NCBI GenBank assembly: GCA_021296015.1
Contig: JAGWBG010000006.1
Coordinates: forward strand, 5,575-25,885
DNA from: Dehalococcoidia bacterium
GTDB lineage: Bacteria; Chloroflexota; Dehalococcoidia; Lucifugimonadales; JAGWBF01
Length of the DNA stretch: 20,311 bases
Direction: 5' to 3'
Part shown: one piece after another, positions 14,321 to 20,311 of the stretch
How positions within the stretch are numbered: position 1 is the first letter of the stretch
Layout of the letters: every line of letters starts with the position of its first letter
Position numbers and translations under genes: made by a program
Notes under the pieces: model-generated
The model's input: only the letters and a program-made list of their open reading frames with translations
What the model was told of the DNA's origin: nothing
Databases searched by the model: none

Positions 14321-15157
14321 ATGCAAGTTATCTCATCTATCCCGGACTTCCGAAAGGCCCGCAGCGACCTGAGGGGCACTCTTGGGCTTGTTCCCACTAT
14401 GGGCTATCTGCACGAGGGACACCTGGCCCTGGTGCGGCGTGCCAGATTGGAGAACGACGCGGTGGCCGCAAGCATATTCGTCAACCCGTCCCAGTTCGGC
14501 CCCAACGAAGACTTCACTACCTACCCCAGAGACATGGACCGCGACTTGTCCCTTCTGAGGGTTGAGGGGGTGGACCTGGTCTTTGCCCCGTCCCCTGAGG
14601 ACGTGTACCCCCCGGGCTTCGATACCTGGATTGAGGCAGGCAGCGTGTCACAGCGCCTTGAGGGAGAGCACCGCCCCGGCCACTTCCGGGGTGTGGCTAC
14701 CGTGGTCGCCAAGCTCTTCAATGTCGTACAGCCCGACAGGGCCTACTTCGGCCAGAAGGACGGCCAACAGGTGGCAGTGGTAAAGCGGATGGTCACCGAC
14801 CTGGACATGGACGTGGATGTAGTTGTGGTCTCCACGCTGCGAGACCCGGACGGCCTCGCCCTTAGCAGCCGCAACGTGTACCTGACCCCGGAGCAGCGAA
14901 GGGTGGCCCCTATAATCTACAGGGCCCTGTGCCAGGCGCGGAAGCTCTGGGAAGATGGCGAGAGGAGTGGGGAGAGTCTGCGTAGCGAGATACGACGTAC
15001 CCTTGAGCAGGAACCCCTCATCGAAAAGATAGACTATGTGAGCGTGGCCGACGCATCCAGCCTCGAAGAGGTAGACACCATCCGGCAGCCGGCCATGGTC
15101 TCGGTGGCCGCCCGTATGGGGAGGACCCGCCTCATAGACAACGTGCTGCTGGGCTGA
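14321..15157 (+). CDS. panC: Pantothenate synthetase (pantoate-beta-alanine ligase)
   Basis: ATP-dependent ligase joining pantoate with beta-alanine to form pantothenate and AMP. The 278 aa match the family. The HIGH-type nucleotide motif is PTMGYLHEGH (25-34), followed by SIFVNPSQFGPNEDF, the GHFRGVATVVAKLFNVVQP segment, FGQKDGQQ, and the KMSKS-equivalent region ALSSRNVYL. The Shine-Dalgarno is weak (AGGGATACGG ~15 nt upstream); translation may depend on coupling with panB, 18 nt upstream. It needs beta-alanine, but no panD aspartate decarboxylase is in the window. A short hairpin GACTC-CCAT-GAGTC begins at the stop codon (15156-15169) without a T-run. Confidence 0.98.
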   Translation: MQVISSIPDFRKARSDLRGTLGLVPTMGYLHEGHLALVRRARLENDAVAASIFVNPSQFGPNEDFTTYPRDMDRDLSLLRVEGVDLVFAPSPEDVYPPGFDTWIEAGSVSQRLEGEHRPGHFRGVATVVAKLFNVVQPDRAYFGQKDGQQVAVVKRMVTDLDMDVDVVVVSTLRDPDGLALSSRNVYLTPEQRRVAPIIYRALCQARKLWEDGERSGESLRSEIRRTLEQEPLIEKIDYVSVADASSLEEVDTIRQPAMVSVAARMGRTRLIDNVLLG

Positions 15158-15185
15158 CTCCCATGAGTCGCCGCGAGCGCCGAAG

Positions 15186-15214
15186 TTGACACTACATACG
15201 GCCACGAGTATTAT
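15186..15214 (+). promoter_or_regulatory. Promoter of the lipoprotein-SDR cluster
   Basis: TTGACA (15186-15191), a 17-nt spacer, then TATTAT (15209-15214). Predicted start is near 15221, giving a 37-nt leader to the ATG at 15258. A second TTGACA at 15239-15244 has no acceptable -10 partner. Confidence 0.7.
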
Positions 15215-15257
15215 GCACTGTCAGGTGTGGCCCTTATCTTGACATCCAGTGAGTTGA

Positions 15258-15818
15258 ATGAAATTATTGGCTCCTCTACTTGCCCTTGCTGCCTTTAACG
15301 CCCTTCTAGCCGCCTGCGGAGAGGCTGAACCCACGTCCGTAAACCCCACGGCAGTGCCAACCGCCACACAGGACCGCCAGTCTGCGACTAGGGAGGTAGC
15401 CTCATTCACACCAACCCCTCCACCAACTCGTCCACCACGGGATGAAAGAGTGGGCGCACAGATTGGAGACCACTGGCACGCATCAATTTACGTGGAGATT
15501 TGTGGAACGGCCCTGTATTTCCCGCCGTCGCCGGGCGGTGTTCATTCCCATGGAGATGGGTTTATACATATCCACCCTGAAGACGTGAACGAAACGGGCA
15601 GCCAAGCCAACCTGGGCCGTTTCTTCGATAGTTTCCCCTACGACATAGATACCGGCCATATCAGGAGCGCCCGAGGCGAACTGTTCGAGAACGGTGACGC
15701 CTGTCCAGGCGGTCTGCCGGGCAGGGTACAGGTCATAGCCAACGGAAAGGATGTGACGGAGGACTTCAGAAGTTACATCCTCCGGGATGGTGACAATGTA
15801 GAGGTCTTTTTCAAGTAG
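15258..15818 (+). CDS. Histidine-rich secreted lipoprotein of unknown function
   Basis: No named family is assigned. The first 20 residues form a lipoprotein signal: MK, a hydrophobic run, and the lipobox LLAAC with Cys20 as the lipid-attached residue. A Thr/Pro-rich linker (25-62) follows, then a compact domain. That domain has DHWHASIYVEICG (His72, His74, Cys82) and GGVHSHGDGFIHIHPE (His96, His98, His104, His106), then an ANLGRFFDSF segment and a beta-rich C-terminus with an RDGDNVEVFF end. I recall similar HWH / HSHGDGxIHIHP domains in uncharacterised proteins of Actinobacteria and Chloroflexi. The His/Cys pattern suggests metal binding, perhaps copper or zinc, which is inference. The promoter is good but the Shine-Dalgarno weak. 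The SDR gene follows after 18 nt. Confidence 0.82.
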   Translation: MKLLAPLLALAAFNALLAACGEAEPTSVNPTAVPTATQDRQSATREVASFTPTPPPTRPPRDERVGAQIGDHWHASIYVEICGTALYFPPSPGGVHSHGDGFIHIHPEDVNETGSQANLGRFFDSFPYDIDTGHIRSARGELFENGDACPGGLPGRVQVIANGKDVTEDFRSYILRDGDNVEVFFK

Positions 15819-15836
15819 ACAAAAGGAGTCGTTGTG

Positions 15837-16601
15837 ATGGTAGGTCTGCTGGAAAGTAAGGTTGCTCTGGTAACCGGCGGGGGTTCGGGCATAGGTAGGG
15901 CGACCGCGCTGGCCTTCGCCAGGGAAGGGGCCAAGGTAGTCGTTGCCGACGTGGCAGTCGAAGATGGGCAGAGCACGGTACGCACCATTCAGGACTCAGG
16001 CGGAGAGGCCATCTTCGTGAGAGCCGACGTATCTAAGACGGATGATGTGGAAGCGATGATAAAGGTGGCCGTTGAGACCTACGGACGGTTGGACTGCGCT
16101 CACAACAACGCCGGGACCGAGGGAGCTATAGCCAGGACCCACGAATACCCCGAGGACGAATGGGACAGGGTCATCGGACTTAACCTTACGGGCGTGTGGG
16201 TGTGGATGAAATATGAGATTTCTCAGATGCTCCGGCAAGGCAGCGGAGCAATCGTCAACACCTCGTCGGCTGCCGGGCTAATCGGCATCCGTGGGCAGCC
16301 CTCCTACGTTGCCAGCAAGCATGGCGTGGCCGGGCTGACCAAGGTCGCCGCGCTGGAATACGCCAGAAGGGGAATCAGGGTCAACGCTGTGTGCCCCGGC
16401 ATTGTGAACACCCCAATGCTTCAGCGCTTTGTGTCCAATAACCCGGAAATCAACGAAGAGCAAATCGTAAGATGGGAGCCTGTCGGCAGGATGGGGACAC
16501 CGGAAGAGATTGCAGAGGCGGTGGTGTGGCTATGCTCCGATGCGGCCTCCTTCGTTACCGGGCACACCATGTCCGTGGATGGCGGCATGGTAGTACAGTA
16601 G
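15837..16601 (+). CDS. SDR family NAD(P)-dependent oxidoreductase
   Basis: Classical short-chain dehydrogenase/reductase: TGGGSGIG nucleotide-binding loop, an acidic Asp in VVADVA at the end of strand 2 that favours NAD over NADP, ADVSKTDD, NNAG, the catalytic Ser in NTSSAAG, the YVASK Tyr/Lys pair, and the CPGIVNTPM C-terminal loop. From the ATG at 15837 it is 254 aa, typical of the class. The ATG is preferred to the GTG at 15834 because AAGGAG (15823-15828) is 8 nt upstream. The substrate alcohol or ketone cannot be deduced. It lies 18 nt after the lipoprotein and 25 nt before the gluconate-dehydrogenase-subunit-like gene, probably cotranscribed. Confidence 0.94.
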   Translation: MVGLLESKVALVTGGGSGIGRATALAFAREGAKVVVADVAVEDGQSTVRTIQDSGGEAIFVRADVSKTDDVEAMIKVAVETYGRLDCAHNNAGTEGAIARTHEYPEDEWDRVIGLNLTGVWVWMKYEISQMLRQGSGAIVNTSSAAGLIGIRGQPSYVASKHGVAGLTKVAALEYARRGIRVNAVCPGIVNTPMLQRFVSNNPEINEEQIVRWEPVGRMGTPEEIAEAVVWLCSDAASFVTGHTMSVDGGMVVQ

Positions 16602-16626
16602 CCGTATGTATGAAGGGGGTGCCGGT

Positions 16627-17097
16627 ATGGTGGATGATGGTGGGGGCAGAGTATTTACCAGGTCTCAGGAGACTCTGTTAAAGGACGTGATAAACCGCAT
16701 AGTGCCCGCCGAAGGTGAGTTCCCCGGAGCCGGAGACCTGGGAGTGGTCGAGTATCTGGACAGGGTCGTGGGGGAGTCGCCCGCGCTGACGGCCCTCTTT
16801 CTCCCGGGTCTGGCCTACGTAGAGATAGCTGCGAGCAGGGCACATGGCAAAGACTTTGGAAGTCTGTCTACCGATGAGAAAGACCGGGTGCTCCGGCAGG
16901 TGGAGCAGGAACGCCCCGACTTCTTCAGCGCCCTGGTACAGCAGGCCTACAACGGCTACTACACCAACCCCGACATCTATCGCCTGGTCGGGCCTGAGTC
17001 CCACGACCCGAAATCCAGCGCCAACCTGATGAAGCCCTTCGACCCCCTGCTTCTTGAGGATGTCCGAAAGTTGGGTCGCGTGTACAGGGAGACGTAG
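16627..17097 (+). CDS. Gluconate 2-dehydrogenase subunit 3 family protein
   Basis: A 156-aa protein resembling the small (subunit 3) partner of membrane flavoprotein gluconate 2-dehydrogenases, with the recognisable start TRSQETLLKDVINRIVPAEG, followed by GVVEYLDRVV and the C-terminal QAYNGYYTNPDIYRL segment. In that system the subunit accompanies a GMC-type flavoprotein and often carries a Tat signal. No signal peptide is visible here, so it is probably cytoplasmic. A GMC oxidoreductase is encoded convergently, with 22 nt between the stop codons, and may be the partner. The ATG at 16627 is chosen because AAGGGGG (16613-16619) sits 7 nt upstream; the earlier ATG at 16606 has no Shine-Dalgarno. 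Confidence 0.82.
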   Translation: MVDDGGGRVFTRSQETLLKDVINRIVPAEGEFPGAGDLGVVEYLDRVVGESPALTALFLPGLAYVEIAASRAHGKDFGSLSTDEKDRVLRQVEQERPDFFSALVQQAYNGYYTNPDIYRLVGPESHDPKSSANLMKPFDPLLLEDVRKLGRVYRET

Positions 17098-17119
17098 GGA
17101 AAGCCGGGGTGCTTCAGGG

Positions 17120-18652
17120 TCAGTTGAGTAAATCGGCGGCGCGTTCGCCAATCATTATTGCCGTCGCGTTGGTGTTGGCACGGACTACGTTAGGGCAGAT
17201 GGACAAGTCCACTACACGAAGCCCTTCCAACCCGTGGACCCGGCAATACTGGTCAACCACCGCCATCGGGTCCGACTCAGGCCCCATCTTGCAGGTGCCA
17301 GCGCTATGATAGTTGGTGCCCACTGTCCTCAGCACCCAGGCGTCCAGCGCCTCATCCGATTCCAGGTCCCGGTCTGTGGGGTCGGTCCTCTCGGCAATCA
17401 TACCCCCGAACGCCTCGTGCTCCAGCAGTCGGATGCACAGTCGCACGGCCTCCCGCATCCTCTGCCGGTCCATGGGGTCCACTAGGTATCGGTAGTCCAG
17501 GTGCGGCTGTGTATGAGGGTCCGTGGAAGTGAGACGCAACTCGCCGGAACTGAGGGACAACTCCAGCATACAACTCAAGTGGGCCTCTTCTATCTGGATA
17601 CGGTCGTCAGGAGTCAGAAACGCCGAGTAGGACGGCATGATTTGCATGTCGTTGCGAGTGCCTGAGCCGGTAGCAGTATAGCGGAGCATGGTTTGCAGCC
17701 GTGGCAAGTCGGCGTCAATCTTGAAGTCCCCTCGGAGTTTCAACTGTATTGCGACCATCGGGTGGTCTCTCATGTTCTGGCCCACTCCCGGCAGGTCATT
17801 CACTACGGGAATACCAAGACTGCTCAGATGGTCTGCCGGACCCACTCCCGATAGCAACAGCAGGTGCGGCGACTTAATGCCCCCGGCGCTCAGCACGATC
17901 TTCTCTCCCTCTACTACAAAGGTCTCCCCTCCGCTCTCCACTTCCACACCTGTTGCCCGCTTGCCGTCGAACAGAATACGTCTCGCCAGCACGTTGCCCC
18001 TGACAGTCAGGTTGAGCCTATGGCGGTTGGGGTTGACGTAGGTCAGGGCCGTACTCATGCGGATGCCGTTGGGATTGTTCATGGGCACTGGCCCCACTCC
18101 GGTGGACCCTGGACGGTTCATGTCCTGGTCATCGGGGAACCCCGCTTCCAGGCAGGCCCGGTAGAAGGCTTCCTGAAAGGGCAGCCAAGTCTCTCGCTTG
18201 TGCCGTCGGACTGGTATGGGGCCGTCAGTACCGTGAAAGTCCCCCAGGAAGTCGGTATCCATTTCCAGCTTTCTGAAATACGGCAATACCTTCAGATAGG
18301 ACCACTCATGGTTGCCCAGAGAGGCCCAGATGTCGTAGTCTACGGGGTCTCCCCGGAGGAATACCTGCCCGTTGACGGCGCTGGAGCCTCCGACCGCTTT
18401 GCCCCGCACGATTCGCATAGGCTCGGTCTGCTGAGGGGTTGCGATGCTCTGAAATTCCCACCTGTGGGGAGATTCCGCCATAGCTGAAACACTGCTGCCG
18501 CCGTTTTTCAGTTCATCGGGGGTCTGTTCCAGGTCCGGGTAGTCAGGCCCCGCCTCCAGAAGCAACACCGAGCGCTCAGGGTCCTCCGACAGACGTGTTG
18601 CCAAGGCACAGCCCGCAGACCCGGCTCCCACTATAATCACGTCATATTTCAT
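17120..18652 (-). CDS. GMC family oxidoreductase (choline dehydrogenase-like)
   Basis: FAD-dependent alcohol oxidase/dehydrogenase of the glucose-methanol-choline family, 510 aa from the ATG at 18652. Visible are the N-terminal FAD dinucleotide motif DVIIVGAGSAGCALATRLSE, LLLEAGPDYPD, the GMC signature RGKAVGGSSAVNGQVFLRG, the second signature GIKSPHLLLLSGVGP, and the C-terminal catalytic segment NYHSAGTCKMG. His449 (counted from this start) should be the base, with Asn in RANTNATAIMIGE as its partner. The substrate is an unknown alcohol. The ATG has GAGGTG 8 nt upstream; a GTG at 18661 would add three residues. It lies 11 nt after the flavin monooxygenase gene, almost certainly one operon. 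No signal peptide. Confidence 0.94.
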   Translation of the reverse strand: MKYDVIIVGAGSAGCALATRLSEDPERSVLLLEAGPDYPDLEQTPDELKNGGSSVSAMAESPHRWEFQSIATPQQTEPMRIVRGKAVGGSSAVNGQVFLRGDPVDYDIWASLGNHEWSYLKVLPYFRKLEMDTDFLGDFHGTDGPIPVRRHKRETWLPFQEAFYRACLEAGFPDDQDMNRPGSTGVGPVPMNNPNGIRMSTALTYVNPNRHRLNLTVRGNVLARRILFDGKRATGVEVESGGETFVVEGEKIVLSAGGIKSPHLLLLSGVGPADHLSSLGIPVVNDLPGVGQNMRDHPMVAIQLKLRGDFKIDADLPRLQTMLRYTATGSGTRNDMQIMPSYSAFLTPDDRIQIEEAHLSCMLELSLSSGELRLTSTDPHTQPHLDYRYLVDPMDRQRMREAVRLCIRLLEHEAFGGMIAERTDPTDRDLESDEALDAWVLRTVGTNYHSAGTCKMGPESDPMAVVDQYCRVHGLEGLRVVDLSICPNVVRANTNATAIMIGERAADLLN

Positions 18653-18663
18653 GCAACACACCT

Positions 18664-19821
18664 CTAGGTTTTGGCTACTTCGCTGGTCTTCTTGAACTCG
18701 GGTATCACGTGCTTTCCGAACATCTCTATGGACTTCATCACTTTTTCGTGCGATATCGTCTCGGTGGCCATCAGAAACTGGAGTTGATCAACGCCTGTCT
18801 CCTCGTGTAGCTTGACAGCCTTGATGCAGCTCTCCGGGTCTCCGGCCACAATGACCCCCCGCTCCACCAGGGTATCGGCGTCCAACTCCCTCCAGGCCTG
18901 CTGGGCGCTGGCTGCCCCACCGGACAGGTCAGCAACCGCCTGGCTATCATCCTGCTCGAGGTAACGGGAGAAATTCTGCTTCAGGTGGTCGGGCACGCCG
19001 CCCCACTGCTCCACTAGCTTCTCATAGAGGTCCTTCTGGTCCTGGAGATAGGGCTTATCGGGGCCAAAGAAGGTCTTGAGGGATTGGGCGCATAGCTCTC
19101 GTGCCTCCTGGTTGTCAAAGTCGCAATAGCCCATAGTCGCACTTAGCCACTGGTTGTTGACATACTGGCCGACAGGTTTTGCCTTCTTTATGTTTTGCCT
19201 GTAGGCCTTGACGTGGGGCCCCAGTATGGAGGGGGCACTTATTCCCAGGGCCATCACTCCTATGCCCTTTTGCGCCGCCAACTCATAGGTCGAGGGCTGA
19301 AGGGCGGCCACCCAGATGGGAGGGTGGGGTTTCTGGTAAGGCTTTGGCAGGACCTGGCGTGGGGGTACGTTCCAGAAACGGCCTTCCCACTCGAAGGTAT
19401 CCGACTCCCATATCTTGGGGACCATCGTAAGGGACTCCTCCCACATCTCGCGGGTATCCCTGGGGTCTATGCCCATACCCATCTGCTCGTATGCGGCAGA
19501 CCTGCCCGTGCCGAACTCGACCCGGCCATTGGAGAGGTGGTCTACCATGGCCACCCGCTCGGCAACCCGGACCGGATGGTGGTAGGGGAGAATTACGACC
19601 CCGAAGCCCAGCCTTATCCTCTTGGTGAGCCTGCTGAGCGCCCCGTACATGACCTCCGGGCAGGGGGACATGGAGAAGCCCGTGAGAAAATGGTGCTCCA
19701 CGAACCACACGTAGTCCCATCCCATTTCATCGGCCAGAATAATCTGTTCAAGGCTCTCCTCGATTACAGCGTGGTCATCCAGGACAGGGCGCTGCATCTC
19801 GTATGCGAGTCCGAACTTCAT
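18664..19821 (-). CDS. LLM class flavin-dependent oxidoreductase (luciferase-like monooxygenase)
   Basis: Bacterial luciferase-like (beta/alpha)8 flavoprotein that would use reduced FMN or F420 with an oxidisable organic substrate. The 385-aa product starts MKFGLAYEM and carries WDYVWFVEHHF, RIRLGFGVVILPYHHPVRVA, MVDHLSNGRVEFGTGRS and the C-terminal VAGDPESCIKAVKLHEETGVD, all typical of the family. The frame is open further upstream, but the ATG at 19821 is preceded by GGAGG at 6 nt and fits the family start; an adjacent ATG at 19824 is too close to GGAGG. It heads a two-gene unit with the GMC oxidoreductase, suggesting successive oxidation of one organic substrate. Expanded sets of such monooxygenases are known in SAR202 Chloroflexi. 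Confidence 0.93.
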   Translation of the reverse strand: MKFGLAYEMQRPVLDDHAVIEESLEQIILADEMGWDYVWFVEHHFLTGFSMSPCPEVMYGALSRLTKRIRLGFGVVILPYHHPVRVAERVAMVDHLSNGRVEFGTGRSAAYEQMGMGIDPRDTREMWEESLTMVPKIWESDTFEWEGRFWNVPPRQVLPKPYQKPHPPIWVAALQPSTYELAAQKGIGVMALGISAPSILGPHVKAYRQNIKKAKPVGQYVNNQWLSATMGYCDFDNQEARELCAQSLKTFFGPDKPYLQDQKDLYEKLVEQWGGVPDHLKQNFSRYLEQDDSQAVADLSGGAASAQQAWRELDADTLVERGVIVAGDPESCIKAVKLHEETGVDQLQFLMATETISHEKVMKSIEMFGKHVIPEFKKTSEVAKT

Positions 19822-19870
19822 CATGCGCCTCCATGTTGGCCTTGTCGGGCAAAGAACGGCCAGATGCCCT

Positions 19871-19899
19871 ATTTTACTCGTTTGCGTCGGTAGGGACAA
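19871..19899 (-). promoter_or_regulatory. Promoter of the flavin monooxygenase-GMC unit
   Basis: Minus-strand TTGTCC (19899-19894), a 17-nt spacer, then TAAAAT (19876-19871). Predicted start is near 19864, a ~43-nt leader to the ATG at 19821. It supports the shorter start of the monooxygenase. Confidence 0.6.
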
Positions 19900-19922
19900 G
19901 GCTGACGTGGCTGGGGCCGTTG

Positions 19923-19951
19923 TTGACACCCGCACTTTGCGTCAATAATAT
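19923..19951 (+). promoter_or_regulatory. Strong promoter of tRNA-Arg
   Basis: TTGACA (19923-19928), a 17-nt spacer, then TAATAT (19946-19951). Predicted start is near 19958, ~46 nt before the mature tRNA. It is divergent from the monooxygenase promoter. Confidence 0.75.
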
Positions 19952-20003
19952 AAATGTGAGTACAGACGCCGGCAATGCCCGTCTCGGAACAACTGCAAAG
20001 AAC

Positions 20004-20079
20004 GTCCCAGTAGCTCAGTGGATAGAGCGGCTGCCTTCTAAGCAGCGGGTCGCGGGTTCGATTCCTGCCTGGGACGCCA
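20004..20079 (+). tRNA. tRNA-Arg (anticodon UCU), CCA encoded
   Basis: A complete 76-nt cloverleaf. The acceptor GTCCCAG pairs with CTGGGAC, followed by discriminator G and an encoded CCA (20077-20079). The D arm is GCTC / GAGC with loop AGTGGATA. The anticodon arm is GCTGC / GCAGC with loop CTTCTAA, placing anticodon TCT at 20037-20039 and reading AGA (and AGG by wobble). The T arm carries GGTTCGATTCC. No intron. Confidence 0.97.
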
Positions 20080-20205
20080 CGAATAAAAACCTCAGTGCTC
20101 CTCCGCGATCATGGCATCTTCCTCCCCGAAGTACGGCTATCGCTCAGGACACGGGCGGTCCAGAAACCAGACCTTCCAGATCTTCCCCTGCTCGGCCAAA
20201 GGGGT
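20080..20205. other. Short intergenic region after tRNA-Arg
   Basis: No gene is supported. A weak stem CCCCT / AGGGG (20186-20190 / 20200-20204) could end the tRNA transcript but lacks a clean T-run. No attachment-site duplication of the tRNA 3' end is seen in the window. Confidence 0.4.
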
Positions 20206-20246
20206 CTTAACATTTTCTTAAATGGTGTAGGCTAATAATATATACT
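20206..20246 (+). promoter_or_regulatory. Promoter with PhoB/PhoP-like direct repeats before a response regulator
   Basis: Two 11-nt-spaced direct repeats, CTTAACATTTT (20206-20216) and CTTAAATGGTG (20217-20227), resemble TTAACA-type Pho boxes or an OmpR/PhoB-family operator. The second repeat contains the -35-like TTAAAT (20218-20223), which is 17 nt from TATACT (20241-20246). The site lies ~30 nt upstream of the partial regulator gene and could be autoregulatory. Confidence 0.5.
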
Positions 20247-20275
20247 AGAGAAAGTGGTCCGGCGGAGTATGTGGA

Positions 20276-20311
20276 ATGACTGCTGTGAAACGGCGCATCC
20301 TCGTAGTTGAG
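20276..20311 (+). CDS. Probable two-component response regulator (5' fragment)
   Basis: Only 12 codons are in the window: MTAVKRRILVVE. The RRILVVE pattern is the usual first beta strand of a CheY-like receiver domain, where acidic residues follow directly. GGAG (20264-20267) lies 8 nt upstream of the ATG, and a promoter with Pho-box-like repeats precedes it. The output domain and identity cannot be known from this fragment; a PhoB/OmpR-type regulator is the guess from the operator. Confidence 0.6.
   Translation, partial: MTAVKRRILVVE

Noticed and set aside
15156..15169. Intrinsic terminator after panC (GACTC-CCAT-GAGTC)
   Set aside because: A short stem without any downstream T-run.
15239..15268. 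Second lipoprotein promoter starting at TTGACA 15239
   Set aside because: No acceptable -10 element at 16-18 nt; the transcript would also start inside or after the start codon.
20004..20079. tRNA-Arg as an integration site
   Set aside because: No integrase gene, no duplicated tRNA 3' end and no foreign-looking genes are seen downstream within the window.

Overview
The window looks like a piece of a bacterial chromosome with moderately high GC. The gene content suggests a free-living, oxidative heterotroph. Several features point to Chloroflexota, possibly the Dehalococcoidia/SAR202 side: a luciferase-type flavin monooxygenase, a GMC oxidoreductase, an SDR, an acyl-CoA dehydrogenase, a PanG/DUF2520-type ketopantoate reductase and GC-rich palindromic dispersed repeats. 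The phylum is an inference from gene content and cannot be proved here. No phage, IS, integrase or CRISPR signature is visible.

Layout. (1) Positions 1-2129, minus strand: coaX-coaBC, the pantothenate-to-CoA genes, preceded by part of a palindromic repeat. A compact intergenic region (2130-2350) holds two back-to-back near-consensus promoters, one for coaX-coaBC and one for an acyl-CoA dehydrogenase on the plus strand. (2) 3537-4907: a radical SAM/helix-hairpin-helix protein of the putative DNA repair family. Its Shine-Dalgarno sequence is buried in a 17-bp hairpin. (3) 4933-6809, minus strand: a phosphonoacetate hydrolase-like phosphatase and a frameshifted methyltransferase. (4) 6869-10950, minus strand: a tightly packed information-processing operon ybeY-dnaX-ybaB-recR-recO. 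(5) 10951-11504: a 554-nt gene-free stretch with the ybeY promoter, a composite palindromic repeat, and the promoter plus structured leader of the next operon. (6) 11505-15157, plus strand: a P1-family (DmpA/BapA-type) peptidase followed by panG-like, panB and panC. (7) 15258-17097, plus strand: a His-rich lipoprotein, an SDR and a gluconate-2-dehydrogenase-subunit-3-like protein. (8) 17120-19821, minus strand: a luciferase-like flavin monooxygenase followed by a GMC oxidoreductase. (9) 19923-20311, plus strand: a promoter and tRNA-Arg(UCU), then a promoter with PhoB/PhoP-like direct repeats and the first 12 codons of a probable response regulator.

How the genes work together. The window holds most of the pantothenate and coenzyme A route: PanB, a PanG-type reductase and PanC make pantothenate, CoaX phosphorylates it, and CoaBC makes 4'-phosphopantetheine. 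No panD (beta-alanine source) is present. Instead the pan operon starts with a P1-family peptidase, a family that includes enzymes releasing N-terminal beta-alanine. That operon is preceded by a structured leader ending in a terminator-like hairpin with a competing alternative hairpin. The published 'pan' RNA motif is a candidate identity. The pan leader/peptidase pairing and the Shine-Dalgarno-sequestering hairpin are the two observations most worth following up.
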